Positions 23,321-32,465 of a stretch of DNA of 39,162 nucleotides are shown here, in pieces. The notes under the pieces are model-generated. The model ran no database searches and was not told the origin of the DNA. It saw only the letters and a list, made by a program, of their open reading frames with translations. Source of the stretch: an uncultured Bacteroidales bacterium (GTDB lineage Bacteria > Bacteroidota > Bacteroidia > Bacteroidales > Marinilabiliaceae); contig CALAUL010000090.1 of the NCBI GenBank assembly GCA_937892255.1, positions 1 through 39,162 on the forward strand, given 5' to 3'. The position numbers were made by a program, and so were the translations under genes. How positions within the stretch are numbered: position 1 is the first letter of the stretch; every line of letters begins with the position of its first letter.

Positions 23321-25798
23321 TTAATCTTCAGAATAGTAGTGGTGCATGTTACGGTCTTTCTTTTTGCGTTTGCCAAGTTTTGTGTATCCGTAACCATATC
23401 CATATCCGTAGCCATAGCCATATCCGTAGCCATAGCCGTATCCATATCCGTAGCCATAGCGAGACTTGCTGTTGTTGATGTCGTTGAATACAATACCAAC
23501 GTTTGTAATACCTTCACCGGCGAATGTCGAAGTGGTGTATTTGAAAGCCTCTTTTGTTGTGTAGTCTTGTCGGCAGATGAATATCAATGCGTTAGAAATG
23601 CGAGTTAGCAAGTAGGCATCAGAGACTAAACTCATTGGCGGTGTGTCGATAAGAATGACATCATAACGATTTTTGAGTTCTTCGATGAGATCCATCGTCT
23701 TGTTGCTTGCTAAAATCTCAGCCGGATTAGGGGGAATGACACCTGAAGGTATGATGTCCAAACCTTCTTCAAAGTGATAAATTATCTCATCTAAGGTCGA
23801 CTGACCGATAGCGTAGTTGCTTATACCGGTATGATTTTCGATGTTCAGAAGTTTCATAAGTCCCGGTTTGCGTAGGTCTGCACCTATAAGAACAGTCTTT
23901 TTGCCACTCATAGAGTATACCAAGGCGGTATTGATAGCGCAGAAAGTCTTTCCGTCACTCGGGAGAGAGGAAGACAGTGTTATGATAGGTGTTTCGACAC
24001 CTGCAACAAGGAAGTCGATACGAGTTCTCAGACGTCGGAAGGATTCTGAAACGAGCGAACGTTTCTTTTCCATCACGACAAATGGAGAGTCGTTGGTGCT
24101 ACTGAGAATTTCACCTACGATAGGGAGTTTTGTTATGTGTTCGATGTCGCGTATAGTTCTCAGTTTGTTGTCGATGAGCTGACGTAGCACGAGGAAAGCC
24201 AGTGGTAATATGACGGCTATGGCCAAGCCCATCATTGTGTTCTTCTTTTCGTTAGGAGAAACTTTGCCAACGAGATAAGCAGAGTCGATGACTTTGTGGT
24301 CGGGTGTATTTGACGCCTTCTGTATCTGTGATTCGCTTCGTTTACGAAGGAGGAAGTTATAGACCTCGTTGTTCAGTGTAAATTTACGATCAATGCCTAA
24401 TAATTTGCGTTCGGTCTCGGGAAGAGATATTAATTCGTTTCGGCAAGCTTGTTCTTTATTGCGAATATCTTGAATATTGTCTAATGTCATTCTCTTGTGG
24501 TTTTCGATACTTTGCAATAGAGTGTTGCGTGCTATTTGTAGTTTTGCGAAAATCTCTCGGCTTGCAGGGTTTGTTGGCTTTCCGTAAGTGTCTTGGTAAG
24601 CTTGTTTTTCTGCATTGAGTTGCATGATTTGGTTAAGCTGAGTAGCTATTATCGGACTTTCTGTGTCGTACATGGCGGGAGCGATGACGCCCTCTAAAAC
24701 GGAGTCAGATGCAAAATACTGAGTTAGATAGTCGTAATAAGCGATAATGATATTTTGAGTCTGAATGGCTTTATCGTAATTCTGCAGTTCGGTGAATAGT
24801 TTTTCTCCTTTTGATGACACGCTTGTTTGGAGACCATGTTGGGCTCTGAAGGAACTCAACTGGGTGCCGATATCTATCAATGTGTCAGAGAGAAGACCTA
24901 ATTGGCTTTCGATGAACTCAATGGTATTTTCGGCCATGAGGTTCTTTTGAGCCAAGTTGTCGTTGATGTACGTTGCAGCTATTTGGTTTAAGAAATGTGC
25001 ACATTTGGCAGTTTGTGTTCCGTGTATAGAAAGTGTCACGACAGATGAACTATTTTCTTCGTCTTTGATGATGTTCAGACCCGAGCGGAAAGACAGCATC
25101 AGCGCTTCCGGAGACATAAATCGGAACAGATAATTGCCCGAGAGAGTCTCTTTATTCTTTATGACGGTAAAAGCACCCCAATTGGTAATAATTGGTTCGC
25201 CGTAAGTGTGAGATTGTTTGTAGTTTAGATTTTCAATGACTCCTACTTCTTCTCGGGTAGAGTAGTTGTATAGGTTAACTTTTTTAGCTTCAACGCTCAA
25301 CTGAAAATGTTCTTTGTCTGTTTCGTGAATGTAAATCTTTACATCTAAGGGTTGAGCGTGTGTAGAGTCCATCACGACGGAGAAAGGAATGGATTTGTAT
25401 AGTTCGGAGGTCACGATACGACCTTCGTGGTAATAAGCGATATATATTCCCATGCTCTCTACGACACGTCGTACCATGGTGCGAGAACCCAGTATAGCAA
25501 GTTGGTTGTCAATATTTCGCATTTCGGAGTTAAGCATGAAGCCATCTATCATGCTTGATTGCGAGGTCATTCCGCCTTTGTTGTCTTGTTCGTCGACTAA
25601 TATTGTCAGTTCTGTTCGAAATATGGGCAATTTGTATTTGTGGTAGATTATGACGCCCACGTATGCGACAACCAAAGCTATGGCAAATAGCCACCAGAAT
25701 TTTAATACGTCGTTGAGAAGTTTCTTGAAGTCAATGTTTATAAATGACTCTTCTTCCTGTTCCGGAGTCTGTTGAGGTGTATATTGGCTATTGTTCAT
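23321..25798 (-). CDS. Polysaccharide co-polymerase fused to BY-kinase (Wzc/CpsD-like)
   Basis: Inner-membrane tyrosine autokinase of 825 residues that controls chain length and export of capsule or exopolysaccharide. Order: cytosolic N-end, membrane segment 33-52, Wzz periplasmic domain with a long coiled coil (about 290-480), membrane segment about 521-540, then the kinase. Kinase motifs: Walker A SLPSDGKT (611-618, K617), Walker A' VLIGADLRKP (636-645), Walker B VILIDTPP (714-721). The C-terminal tyrosine cluster is unusual: residues 781-805 are Y(GY)12, that is 13 tyrosines alternating with glycine, followed by a basic stretch and HHYYSED. It follows the OPX gene by 10 bp and precedes the lipoprotein gene. 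Confidence 0.93.
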   Translation of the reverse strand: MNNSQYTPQQTPEQEEESFINIDFKKLLNDVLKFWWLFAIALVVAYVGVIIYHKYKLPIFRTELTILVDEQDNKGGMTSQSSMIDGFMLNSEMRNIDNQLAILGSRTMVRRVVESMGIYIAYYHEGRIVTSELYKSIPFSVVMDSTHAQPLDVKIYIHETDKEHFQLSVEAKKVNLYNYSTREEVGVIENLNYKQSHTYGEPIITNWGAFTVIKNKETLSGNYLFRFMSPEALMLSFRSGLNIIKDEENSSSVVTLSIHGTQTAKCAHFLNQIAATYINDNLAQKNLMAENTIEFIESQLGLLSDTLIDIGTQLSSFRAQHGLQTSVSSKGEKLFTELQNYDKAIQTQNIIIAYYDYLTQYFASDSVLEGVIAPAMYDTESPIIATQLNQIMQLNAEKQAYQDTYGKPTNPASREIFAKLQIARNTLLQSIENHKRMTLDNIQDIRNKEQACRNELISLPETERKLLGIDRKFTLNNEVYNFLLRKRSESQIQKASNTPDHKVIDSAYLVGKVSPNEKKNTMMGLAIAVILPLAFLVLRQLIDNKLRTIRDIEHITKLPIVGEILSSTNDSPFVVMEKKRSLVSESFRRLRTRIDFLVAGVETPIITLSSSLPSDGKTFCAINTALVYSMSGKKTVLIGADLRKPGLMKLLNIENHTGISNYAIGQSTLDEIIYHFEEGLDIIPSGVIPPNPAEILASNKTMDLIEELKNRYDVILIDTPPMSLVSDAYLLTRISNALIFICRQDYTTKEAFKYTTSTFAGEGITNVGIVFNDINNSKSRYGYGYGYGYGYGYGYGYGYGYGYGYTKLGKRKKKDRNMHHYYSED
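23384..23458 (-). repeat. Gly-Tyr codon repeat inside the BY-kinase gene
   Basis: 25 codons encode alternating Tyr and Gly. Tyr codons are mixed TAT/TAC and Gly codons mixed GGC/GGA/GGT, so the tract is a degenerate 6-bp repeat, not a pure microsatellite. Mixed codons suggest selection for the peptide, though repeat-unit gain or loss remains possible in steps of 6 bp, which keep the frame. Confidence 0.9.
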
Positions 25799-25808
25799 GT
25801 CAGGTTAT

Positions 25809-26585
25809 TTACAAACTACGAGCTAATAGATAAAGAGAAATAAGAGATGTTACAAGACTTAAAGAAATAGTTTCGCCAAAGCCTAATGTCTTAATCCACA
25901 TCGGTCTTACGTACAAGATATCATTGGGGTAAATGTAATAGAAATCTGAGTTTATCACATCACCTTTTGTCAAGTTTACTTTGAAAGTCTGAGATTCACC
26001 TTTTTCGTTTTTTCTAATTATCTTAACTTCGCTACGTTTGGCGTATGAAGTAAAGCCTCCGGCTTGTGCAATAGCGTCAAATATGGTTATTTGTTCTCTG
26101 GTCATTGTTTTTTGACCTTGACTATTTACCTCACCTAAAACGGAGAAGGTATTTGAAGCTAATTTGCAAGTGAGAGTAAAGTCGCTCAGATATTGAGATA
26201 TAGAATCGTATATTTTCTTTTTAGCCATTTCCAAGTTGCAGCCGAACAGATTTATCTTGCCTACAACGGGGAAGTCAATATCCATTTTGTCGTCAATCAT
26301 GTAGTAGAAGAATGTAGCTTGACTTTGTATGTTGTTAGACCCTGAAGCTGTTTGGGGGTTGAAGAATATTGACAATTTAGGGTCAGGAGATGCTACGTTG
26401 ATGTACAAATAGTCGTTCGGTTGAAGTATGTATTTGTTTGTTATCTTTTCCAAAGGGGCGTAGGTGACGTTTGATTCCGGTTCTTGAATCATGACGATTT
26501 TTTTCTGGGGTACACATGAAGATAGTACCAAAACTACGATGCCTATAAGTATAATTCTTGTTTTGTTTATAATCAGTTTCGTCAT
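25809..26585 (-). CDS. Polysaccharide export lipoprotein (OPX/Wza-like)
   Basis: Outer-membrane polysaccharide export protein, 258 residues from the ATG at 26585. The first 24 residues form a lipoprotein signal (hydrophobic core, VLVLSSC, acylated C24). A Poly_export domain follows (YILQPNDYLYINVASPDPKLS; DFPVVGKINLFGCNLEMAKKKI, residues about 54-130) with a SLBB-type region (FSVLGEVNSQGQKTM). The end carries a hydrophobic helix SLSLVTSLISLYLLA, found in many Bacteroidota OPX proteins. A -7 box at 26613-26620 overlaps the longer open frame, which rules out the start at 26615. First gene of the operon. Confidence 0.93.
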   Translation of the reverse strand: MTKLIINKTRIILIGIVVLVLSSCVPQKKIVMIQEPESNVTYAPLEKITNKYILQPNDYLYINVASPDPKLSIFFNPQTASGSNNIQSQATFFYYMIDDKMDIDFPVVGKINLFGCNLEMAKKKIYDSISQYLSDFTLTCKLASNTFSVLGEVNSQGQKTMTREQITIFDAIAQAGGFTSYAKRSEVKIIRKNEKGESQTFKVNLTKGDVINSDFYYIYPNDILYVRPMWIKTLGFGETISLSLVTSLISLYLLARSL

Positions 26586-26612
26586 AACGAATATTCTTTC
26601 ATGAAATTTAGG

Positions 26613-26620
26613 CAAAGATA
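26613..26620 (-). promoter_or_regulatory. Putative -7 box (TATCTTTG) for the OPX-kinase operon
   Basis: Plus-strand CAAAGATA reads TATCTTTG on the minus strand, 27 bp before the OPX ATG. The 139 bp from here to the MATE stop show no other gene. Confidence 0.6.
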
Positions 26621-26759
26621 TAGATTTACTCTGATAAACTCTTATTGATGCGTGTTTTTTTTGAAGTTTGGCGTAATTTATGCTTATGATTTTGGTGCGT
26701 ACAGAATGTGTTTACACTGCCGATTTATCGCATACGAGAATGGAGAGTATTTTGTGTTT

Positions 26760-28115
26760 TTATTTTTTCTTCCATTTTCGTTTGTTCCATCTGTTGAGCA
26801 TAGCCCAACCGCGTATGTTTTCGTCCAATGAGAAAGCTATCCATATACCGATAAGTCCCCAGCCTAAGGTTATTCCGAAAAGATAAGAACAGCCAACAGC
26901 GACCAGCCACATTGACACGGCTCCAAATGCCACGGGGAAGATGTAGTCGCCGGCAGCGCGCAAGGCTTGTATGACAATCATGTTTAGTGCTCTGCCTACC
27001 TCTAAGAGAATATCTATCCAGACGACGATGCCCGTCAGAAGTATAATTTCGGGGTTGTCGGTCAGAAGAGCGACGATGTTTTTACCCGTAAGAGCAATGA
27101 TGGTGCTTATTACGAGTGTGACCATGAGAGTGATCTTCAATGCGTAATTGGCTGTTTTGTGGGCGGCATTGTGTCTTTTATCGCCAACGAGGAATCCTAC
27201 AAAAATGCTGTTCCCTTCGGCTACTGCAAAGGACAACAGATATGTTGCCATTACGATGTTGGAGACGTAAGTTCGTGTTATGAGAGCCTCGTTGCTTACG
27301 GCGTTTATCAGGTAAGTGACCACTACTTGAGAGAGACTATATGAGAGTAATTCTCCGGCCGAAGGTAGTCCAATGTCGAATATCTCTTTTAGTTTTTTCC
27401 AGTTGAAAGGCAAGATGTCTTTTTTGCCGAAGTCTTTGAGAACATATCCAAATAGAGCTATGGAAAGTATGACAACTGATGTGCTTCTTGATATGATTGT
27501 AGCTATTGATGCGCCTTCAATACCCATTTCCGGAGCTCCGAAATGACCGTATATCAATGTATAATTGCCGATGATGTTGATAATGTTTATTGCAATTATG
27601 GAGTACATCGGGAATTTTGGTCTTTGCAGTGCTCTGAGTATTGCTGATAGGGTCAATGAGATGGCTTGTAAAAAGGCAAATCCTCCGACATATTTCATGT
27701 ATGTGATGGCGTTGCCCATTAATTCTTTTCTTAAATTCATCAGCGTAAGGATTTCTTCCGTGAAGATGAATAATCCCACACTTATTATGAGTCCGAATAG
27801 TACGTTGAAGATTATTGATACTGATACTATTGCTTTCATGGATTTGTCGTCTTGTGCTCCTAAATATCGTGCACACAGGACAGATGTTCCCGTTGTGACG
27901 ACGCTAAACAGAAGGAACACCATGTTGAGTATTTGATTGACGACACCTACGGCTCCCACGGCATAATCAGAATATCCTCCGAGCATGAATGTGTCAACAA
28001 TGCCCAATAGCATCATGAACGCAGTCTCTATGAATATTGGCCAAATAAGTTTTGTGAGTCTGTTTCGCAACGGACCTGTCACTTTTGGTATATGAAAAAG
28101 TCTTGATAAAGGCAT
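26760..28115 (-). CDS. MATE-family efflux transporter
   Basis: Inner-membrane multidrug or metabolite exporter driven by Na+ or H+, 451 residues from the ATG at 28115 (the TTG 9 bp upstream is less likely). Twelve membrane segments are expected and the two-fold MATE pattern is visible: LTKLIWPIFIETAFMMLLGIVDTFMLGGYSDYAVGAVG near the start (described as residues 20-57, P-x-x-x-E at the first helix) and the corresponding LKEIFDIGLPSAGELLSYSLSQVV in the second half. Substrate cannot be inferred. Its gene follows yidC on the same strand after a hairpin; TAAATTTG directly upstream may be a -7 box, which would leave almost no 5' leader. Confidence 0.9.
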   Translation of the reverse strand: MPLSRLFHIPKVTGPLRNRLTKLIWPIFIETAFMMLLGIVDTFMLGGYSDYAVGAVGVVNQILNMVFLLFSVVTTGTSVLCARYLGAQDDKSMKAIVSVSIIFNVLFGLIISVGLFIFTEEILTLMNLRKELMGNAITYMKYVGGFAFLQAISLTLSAILRALQRPKFPMYSIIAINIINIIGNYTLIYGHFGAPEMGIEGASIATIISRSTSVVILSIALFGYVLKDFGKKDILPFNWKKLKEIFDIGLPSAGELLSYSLSQVVVTYLINAVSNEALITRTYVSNIVMATYLLSFAVAEGNSIFVGFLVGDKRHNAAHKTANYALKITLMVTLVISTIIALTGKNIVALLTDNPEIILLTGIVVWIDILLEVGRALNMIVIQALRAAGDYIFPVAFGAVSMWLVAVGCSYLFGITLGWGLIGIWIAFSLDENIRGWAMLNRWNKRKWKKK

Positions 28116-28130
28116 GATTGGCAAATTTAC

Positions 28131-28161
28131 AAGGCGTACCGTTTTTCATTTGGTACGCCTT
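28131..28161 (-). terminator. Hairpin between yidC and the MATE gene
   Basis: AAGGCGTACC (28131-28140) and GGTACGCCTT (28152-28161) form a perfect 10-bp stem with an 11-nt loop, just after the yidC stop. No strong T-tract follows on the minus strand, so it may be a partial terminator. Confidence 0.6.
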
Positions 28162-28170
28162 GTATTTAGT

Positions 28171-30024
28171 TTATTTTTTCTTGTTCATTTTCGCTTGTTC
28201 CTCCATGAGTTGCTCCATTCTTACTTGCCATTTTGACTTCTTTCCGTTTTGAGGTCGTTTTTTGTTGGACTCTATTTTTGCCAATATGGCGGCTTCGTCA
28301 ATGAAGAATGCTTTGATGACTACGGTCTGTAGCACAGTGATGAGTGTTGAAACGAAGTAGTAGTAACACAAACCTGCGGGGTAGTCGTTGAAGAAGAATA
28401 GCAACATTACCGGCATGAGGTACATCATGAATTTCATTCCGGGCATCTGTTGGTTAGACTGGGCTTGCATTGTGAACTTTGTGTAGACGATGTTCGTCAC
28501 GCACATGAGCAAACAGAACAAACTTATGTGGTCGCCATAGAATGGTATAGAGAATCCCAAGTCTAATATTGAGTCGTATGTTGAAAGGTCGTCAGCCCAG
28601 AGGAATGATTCTCCGCGGAGTTCTACGGCTGCAGGGAAGAATCGGAATGCGGCAATCAATATCGGCATTTGAAGTAACATAGGCAAGCAACCACCCATCG
28701 GACTTACGCCTGCTTGTTTGTATAGCTTCATTGTTTCCTGCTGTCTTTCCATTGGTTTGTCGGCAGGTATCTTTGCGTTTATCTCGTCTATCTGTGGTTT
28801 CAGGACTCGCATTTTGGCTTGAGACTTGAATGACGAGTATGTGAATGGGAAGATGACAAGTTTGATGATTATTGTCAGTAGTAATATTATAAGTCCGTAA
28901 CTGCTAAATGCGTTTTCCAAGAACTTAAATATTGGTATGATGGCCCACTCGTTAATCCAACCGAATATACCCCAGCCCAATGGAAGCAATTCTGTCAATT
29001 CCATGCCTTCGAAACTGTCGAGAGTGTAGAAGTAGTTTGGTATGAACAGGAATTGGAAGTCTGATTTCTGGTTGTTGTAGAAGTTGTATTTGACGCCTAT
29101 TCGAGTGCTTATGTCTTTTATTATTGTGTCGGTTTCGGCACAAGCTTTAGAACTCATCTGAGCACCGGCAAAGTTGTCTTTTGCAACGAAGACAGTACTA
29201 AAGAATTGGTTTTTGACAGCTATCCAATCTATGTTCATGTTGACATCTTCGTCTTGGTTGCCAGTAGCACCAAGTTCTTCGACATCGCCTTCATCGTATC
29301 GGTAGTATACGCCGGACCATAAGCCTTCTGATTTATGACTCTTTTCGAGAGCCGGCATTTTGACGTCCCATTCCAAGTCGAGAGCAGCACCGTTGATTGA
29401 TACATAGTCTTGTACGTTGGTGCTTTCTATGGAGTAGTCTAATGTGTAGCTGTCTTTTGCCAATGAGTAGATGTATTTGATAGCTCCATCGGCTATTGGG
29501 ATAGACATTACAACAGATTGTGTGCTGTCCGATGATATTTCAATATTTGAGGCGTTGAAGTATAGGTCGCCGGTGAAATAGTTTCGGTTGTTGTGAATGA
29601 AGTTAAAGCCGAATCTGTTGGCGTCTCCGTCGAAGAGCTTTAGAGGTTTATCTCCGTATGCTTTATAGTCTTTCACTTCGGCGGAGTATACACGACCGCC
29701 TTTGGTCGAAATGGTTACCTTTATAAGGTTGTTTTCAAGTATTACGAAGCTATTATTGCCTTCAACGACATTTGCCAGTAGTCCATATTTCTTCATTTTT
29801 AATGAGTCCATCGCAGCAGAGTCGGTCGGAACGACTTCTGATTCTGCTTTTGCTTTGGCATTCAAGAGTTTGATGCTGTCTTCATAATGAGCTTTGGCAC
29901 GAGCGACGGAGTCCATTTTTGCCTGCCATCTCATTCTTTCTTCTTCGCTTGGCTTGTTGATAAAATGAAAGCCAATTAGTATGGCGAATATTAAAACAAG
30001 ACCTAAAATTGATTTCTTATCCAT
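28171..30024 (-). CDS. yidC: Membrane protein insertase YidC
   Basis: Inserts and folds inner-membrane proteins, alone or with SecYEG. The 617-residue protein has an N-terminal membrane anchor (about 5-22), a large periplasmic beta domain (about 60-340) and the conserved C-terminal insertase core: YGLIILLLTIIIKLVIFPFTYSSFKSQAKMRVLKPQI region near 375-412, with the hydrophilic-groove arginine in the first core helix not securely placed by eye, then GGCLPMLLQMPILIA and QMPGMKFMMYLMPVMLLFF. The C-end is basic (KKRPQNGKKSKW... MNKKK), as in Bacteroidota, and may contact ribosomes. Full length for the phylum. Confidence 0.97.
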   Translation of the reverse strand: MDKKSILGLVLIFAILIGFHFINKPSEEERMRWQAKMDSVARAKAHYEDSIKLLNAKAKAESEVVPTDSAAMDSLKMKKYGLLANVVEGNNSFVILENNLIKVTISTKGGRVYSAEVKDYKAYGDKPLKLFDGDANRFGFNFIHNNRNYFTGDLYFNASNIEISSDSTQSVVMSIPIADGAIKYIYSLAKDSYTLDYSIESTNVQDYVSINGAALDLEWDVKMPALEKSHKSEGLWSGVYYRYDEGDVEELGATGNQDEDVNMNIDWIAVKNQFFSTVFVAKDNFAGAQMSSKACAETDTIIKDISTRIGVKYNFYNNQKSDFQFLFIPNYFYTLDSFEGMELTELLPLGWGIFGWINEWAIIPIFKFLENAFSSYGLIILLLTIIIKLVIFPFTYSSFKSQAKMRVLKPQIDEINAKIPADKPMERQQETMKLYKQAGVSPMGGCLPMLLQMPILIAAFRFFPAAVELRGESFLWADDLSTYDSILDLGFSIPFYGDHISLFCLLMCVTNIVYTKFTMQAQSNQQMPGMKFMMYLMPVMLLFFFNDYPAGLCYYYFVSTLITVLQTVVIKAFFIDEAAILAKIESNKKRPQNGKKSKWQVRMEQLMEEQAKMNKKK

Positions 30025-30050
30025 TATTGTTGTTTTGCTTTTTTGAACGG

Positions 30051-30058
30051 CAAAGTTA
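30051..30058 (-). promoter_or_regulatory. Putative -7 box (TAACTTTG) for yidC
   Basis: Plus-strand CAAAGTTA reads TAACTTTG on the minus strand, 26 bp before the yidC start, in the 61-bp gap after nudC. Confidence 0.5.
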
Positions 30059-30085
30059 AAGGTTTATTTTTTTATCTGCAATAGT

Positions 30086-30850
30086 TTATTTTTCTCTTTT
30101 GGAAGCGATAAATGCATTTATCATTTGTCTTGCAATGCTCATTTCGCCGGGTAGTTGTGGTAAGGCTGTGTAGTGAAAGAATGCTCCATGGGTCAATTCG
30201 TCTTCTTGCAATGTTATTTCTCCTGATACATATTCTGCGGTAAATCCGATCATTAAACCAGATGGGAATGGCCATGGCTGATTGCCAAAGTACTTTATAT
30301 TAGTCACTTTTAATCCTACTTCTTCTTTTAGTTCTCGTTCTACGCATTCTTCCAATGTCTCGCCTACTTCAAGGAATCCTGCTACTAAGCCGTAATGGTT
30401 GCTTCTGAAGTTACGTGCTTTTACCAATAATAATTCATCTCCTTTTGTTACCAATACAATGGCGGCGGGAGCTATCATTGGAAATATCTCATATCCGCAT
30501 GACGGGCATTTTGTAGCATTGCTCATAAATGGTATTGTCGCTGTTCCGCACGAGGGACAGTATCTGCTGTGTTCTTTCCAGTGTATCATCTGCAAGCTTT
30601 TGCCACAGGCTTTAAATTGTTGTTGTGGCATTTTGTTGTAGAGGGGACGCAATTCAGAGCGTTGTAACGAAGATATGCTCTTAGCTTCCTCTTCTGATAG
30701 TCTGATAGCTAAGTATTTATCTTCACTGTCAATGGCAACGGGTATATAACGAGAGTTGTCTTCAATGTCTATTTGACAAATTTGTGGTAGAGAGAGGTCT
30801 TCGTTGATGAATATTTCCCTGCCACAAAGAGCTATTATGAAGGTATTCAT
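30086..30850 (-). CDS. nudC: NAD+ diphosphatase (NudC-like)
   Basis: NUDIX hydrolase of 254 residues cleaving NAD(H) to NMN(H) and AMP; E. coli NudC also removes NAD caps from RNA. A zinc ribbon is intact (C98, C101, C115, C118). The NUDIX box runs GFLEVGETLEECVERELKEEVGL, residues 158-180, given once here in outline: G158, E164-type glutamates, R172-E173 and E176-E177. It is followed by the NudC signature QPWPFPSG at 191-198 (usually SQPWPFP-x-S; here preceded by N). Its start overlaps the EamA stop by 4 bp, so they are translationally coupled. Confidence 0.93.
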   Translation of the reverse strand: MNTFIIALCGREIFINEDLSLPQICQIDIEDNSRYIPVAIDSEDKYLAIRLSEEEAKSISSLQRSELRPLYNKMPQQQFKACGKSLQMIHWKEHSRYCPSCGTATIPFMSNATKCPSCGYEIFPMIAPAAIVLVTKGDELLLVKARNFRSNHYGLVAGFLEVGETLEECVERELKEEVGLKVTNIKYFGNQPWPFPSGLMIGFTAEYVSGEITLQEDELTHGAFFHYTALPQLPGEMSIARQMINAFIASKREK

Positions 30851-31725
30851 GTCGTCTTGTTCTTAGATGTTATAATAAGTGTAATAGAGGCAACGATTAT
30901 TATCATGCCTATGTAAGCCCATATTGAAGGTCGTTCTCCTAAGATGATTATTCCTAATATCACAGCTGTTACCGGTTCCAATGCCCCCATTATGGCTGTC
31001 GGTGTGGACCCTACATATTTTATGGCTTTTGCCATAGCTGTCAGTGATATGAGTGTAGGGAAAAGTGCTAATGTTATGACATATCCGTAATGACTCATGT
31101 TTGTCAAAGGGTATAGTTCGTTTCCACATATCATGCGTGCAACGAACAGCAATATTCCAAAAGTCAGAGCGTAGAAACTAAGTTTTAGAGATGATAGGTT
31201 CCTTAGTGTAGAAGACTTTTGTGTCATGACAATATATATGGCGTAAGTCAGAGACGAGAGTATTACTATCGATACGCCGAAGATGTTTTGAGAAGATGAC
31301 ACTTCGCCCTTGTTGAGCAGTGTTATGCCAAGTCCGACGCCTAACAGTGCCAAAATAATTGATATTGATGGTCTCTCTTTATAGAAGAGCATCATTATTA
31401 TCGTGACCAATGCAGGATATACAAAGAGAAGAGTTGAGGCTATGGAGACATCTATATAGTTGTAGCTTTCAAAGAGAGATATAGATGAGACGGACATCAG
31501 TATGCCCATAAACAACAGCTGTAATGTCTCTTTACGGTTTATCTTAAAACTCTCACCTTGCAGTAGCATGAGTATTCCTATGAAGACGATAGCCAATGCG
31601 TATCTGTAGAATAAAACGGAATCCGTATTAAATCCATCGTTGTATAAGTTGACAGCCAAAGGGTTTATGCCGTAGCTTGCTGCCGATAAAGCACCGAGTA
31701 AATATCCTTTTGTCGTGTCTTTCAT
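30847..31725 (-). CDS. EamA-family (DMT superfamily) permease
   Basis: Inner-membrane transporter of 292 residues with ten expected membrane segments in two EamA repeats: the first from GYLLGALSAASYGINPLAV to about 140 and the second from FGVSIVILSSLTYAIYIV to the end, with the typical STPTAIMGALEPVTAVILG tract (about 237-255). Substrate unknown; relatives export amino acids or other metabolites. It lies 17 bp after the TauE-like gene and overlaps nudC by 4 bp. Confidence 0.9.
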   Translation of the reverse strand: MKDTTKGYLLGALSAASYGINPLAVNLYNDGFNTDSVLFYRYALAIVFIGILMLLQGESFKINRKETLQLLFMGILMSVSSISLFESYNYIDVSIASTLLFVYPALVTIIMMLFYKERPSISIILALLGVGLGITLLNKGEVSSSQNIFGVSIVILSSLTYAIYIVMTQKSSTLRNLSSLKLSFYALTFGILLFVARMICGNELYPLTNMSHYGYVITLALFPTLISLTAMAKAIKYVGSTPTAIMGALEPVTAVILGIIILGERPSIWAYIGMIIIVASITLIITSKNKTT

Positions 31726-31742
31726 TGTTGTCGTCTGTTGTC

Positions 31743-32465
31743 TTAAGATAGCATTGCATATAAGCCGCTTACTGCCATGTATGCGTATACTATTTTACGA
31801 AGTAGCGTAGCTGAAATTTTCTCAAAGACAATTCTACCTATCAGTGTGCCGATGATAATTCCGGCTGATGCGTAGAGAGCCGAGACGCATACGTCTTCTG
31901 TCAAGAAGCCTTCCTTGGCCCTAAACATTGTCATGGCTACATTGCCTGCAAAGAAGTAGGCTTGCGTCATTGCCATATAGTCCACCTTTTCACGTTCCGA
32001 TGCGACAAAGTAGAGTACGGCAGGCGGTCCTTGCATGGCGAAAAGTCCGCCTAAGATGCCACTCAGCGAACCCATGGACAACTGCATTGTTATTGTCGGG
32101 CGTATGCTTATCTTCTCGCTTATCAATAGGAAGTATATGCTCATAAGGACAAGTACTCCTCCCAATATCTGTTTGAGGTGAGTGTCCGATACGTGACTTA
32201 CAAATTGTATGGCAAAGTACGAACAGATAATGAATGCAACTAATATCGGTAACAGACGTTTCCATTTTACATGATTCCAAATGCTTGTAAGTACGTATAT
32301 TGATTGAAGTGCAGACAAAATACCTGATAATGTTGTGGCTTCTCCATACGACGACATGAGCAGAGGGAGAATGGTCATTATGAATATGCCAAACCCGAAA
32401 CCGCTAACACGTTGTATGAAACTTGCTACGGTACATGCCGATATGAGTATCAATATGTCTATCAC
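31743..32465 (-). CDS. TauE/SafE-family permease
   Basis: Inner-membrane protein of 240 residues, probably exporting a sulfur-containing or organic anion (family known for sulfite, sulfoacetate or related). I choose a GTG start at 32465 because it gives an N-end that enters the first membrane helix at once (VIDILILISACTVASFIQ) and because GTGA overlaps the stop of the symporter gene, a typical coupled start. The longer open frame up to 32582 lies inside the symporter gene in another phase. Family motifs include GFGFGIF after helix 1 and LSGILGGLFAMQGPPAVLYF in the second half. Confidence 0.85.
   Translation of the reverse strand: MIDILILISACTVASFIQRVSGFGFGIFIMTILPLLMSSYGEATTLSGILSALQSIYVLTSIWNHVKWKRLLPILVAFIICSYFAIQFVSHVSDTHLKQILGGVLVLMSIYFLLISEKISIRPTITMQLSMGSLSGILGGLFAMQGPPAVLYFVASEREKVDYMAMTQAYFFAGNVAMTMFRAKEGFLTEDVCVSALYASAGIIIGTLIGRIVFEKISATLLRKIVYAYMAVSGLYAMLS

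Noticed and set aside
23305..23517. Upstream extension of the lipoprotein gene
   Set aside because: It is the shifted reading of the Tyr-Gly codon repeat and the kinase 3' end; the ATG at 23304 begins a good lipoprotein signal peptide.
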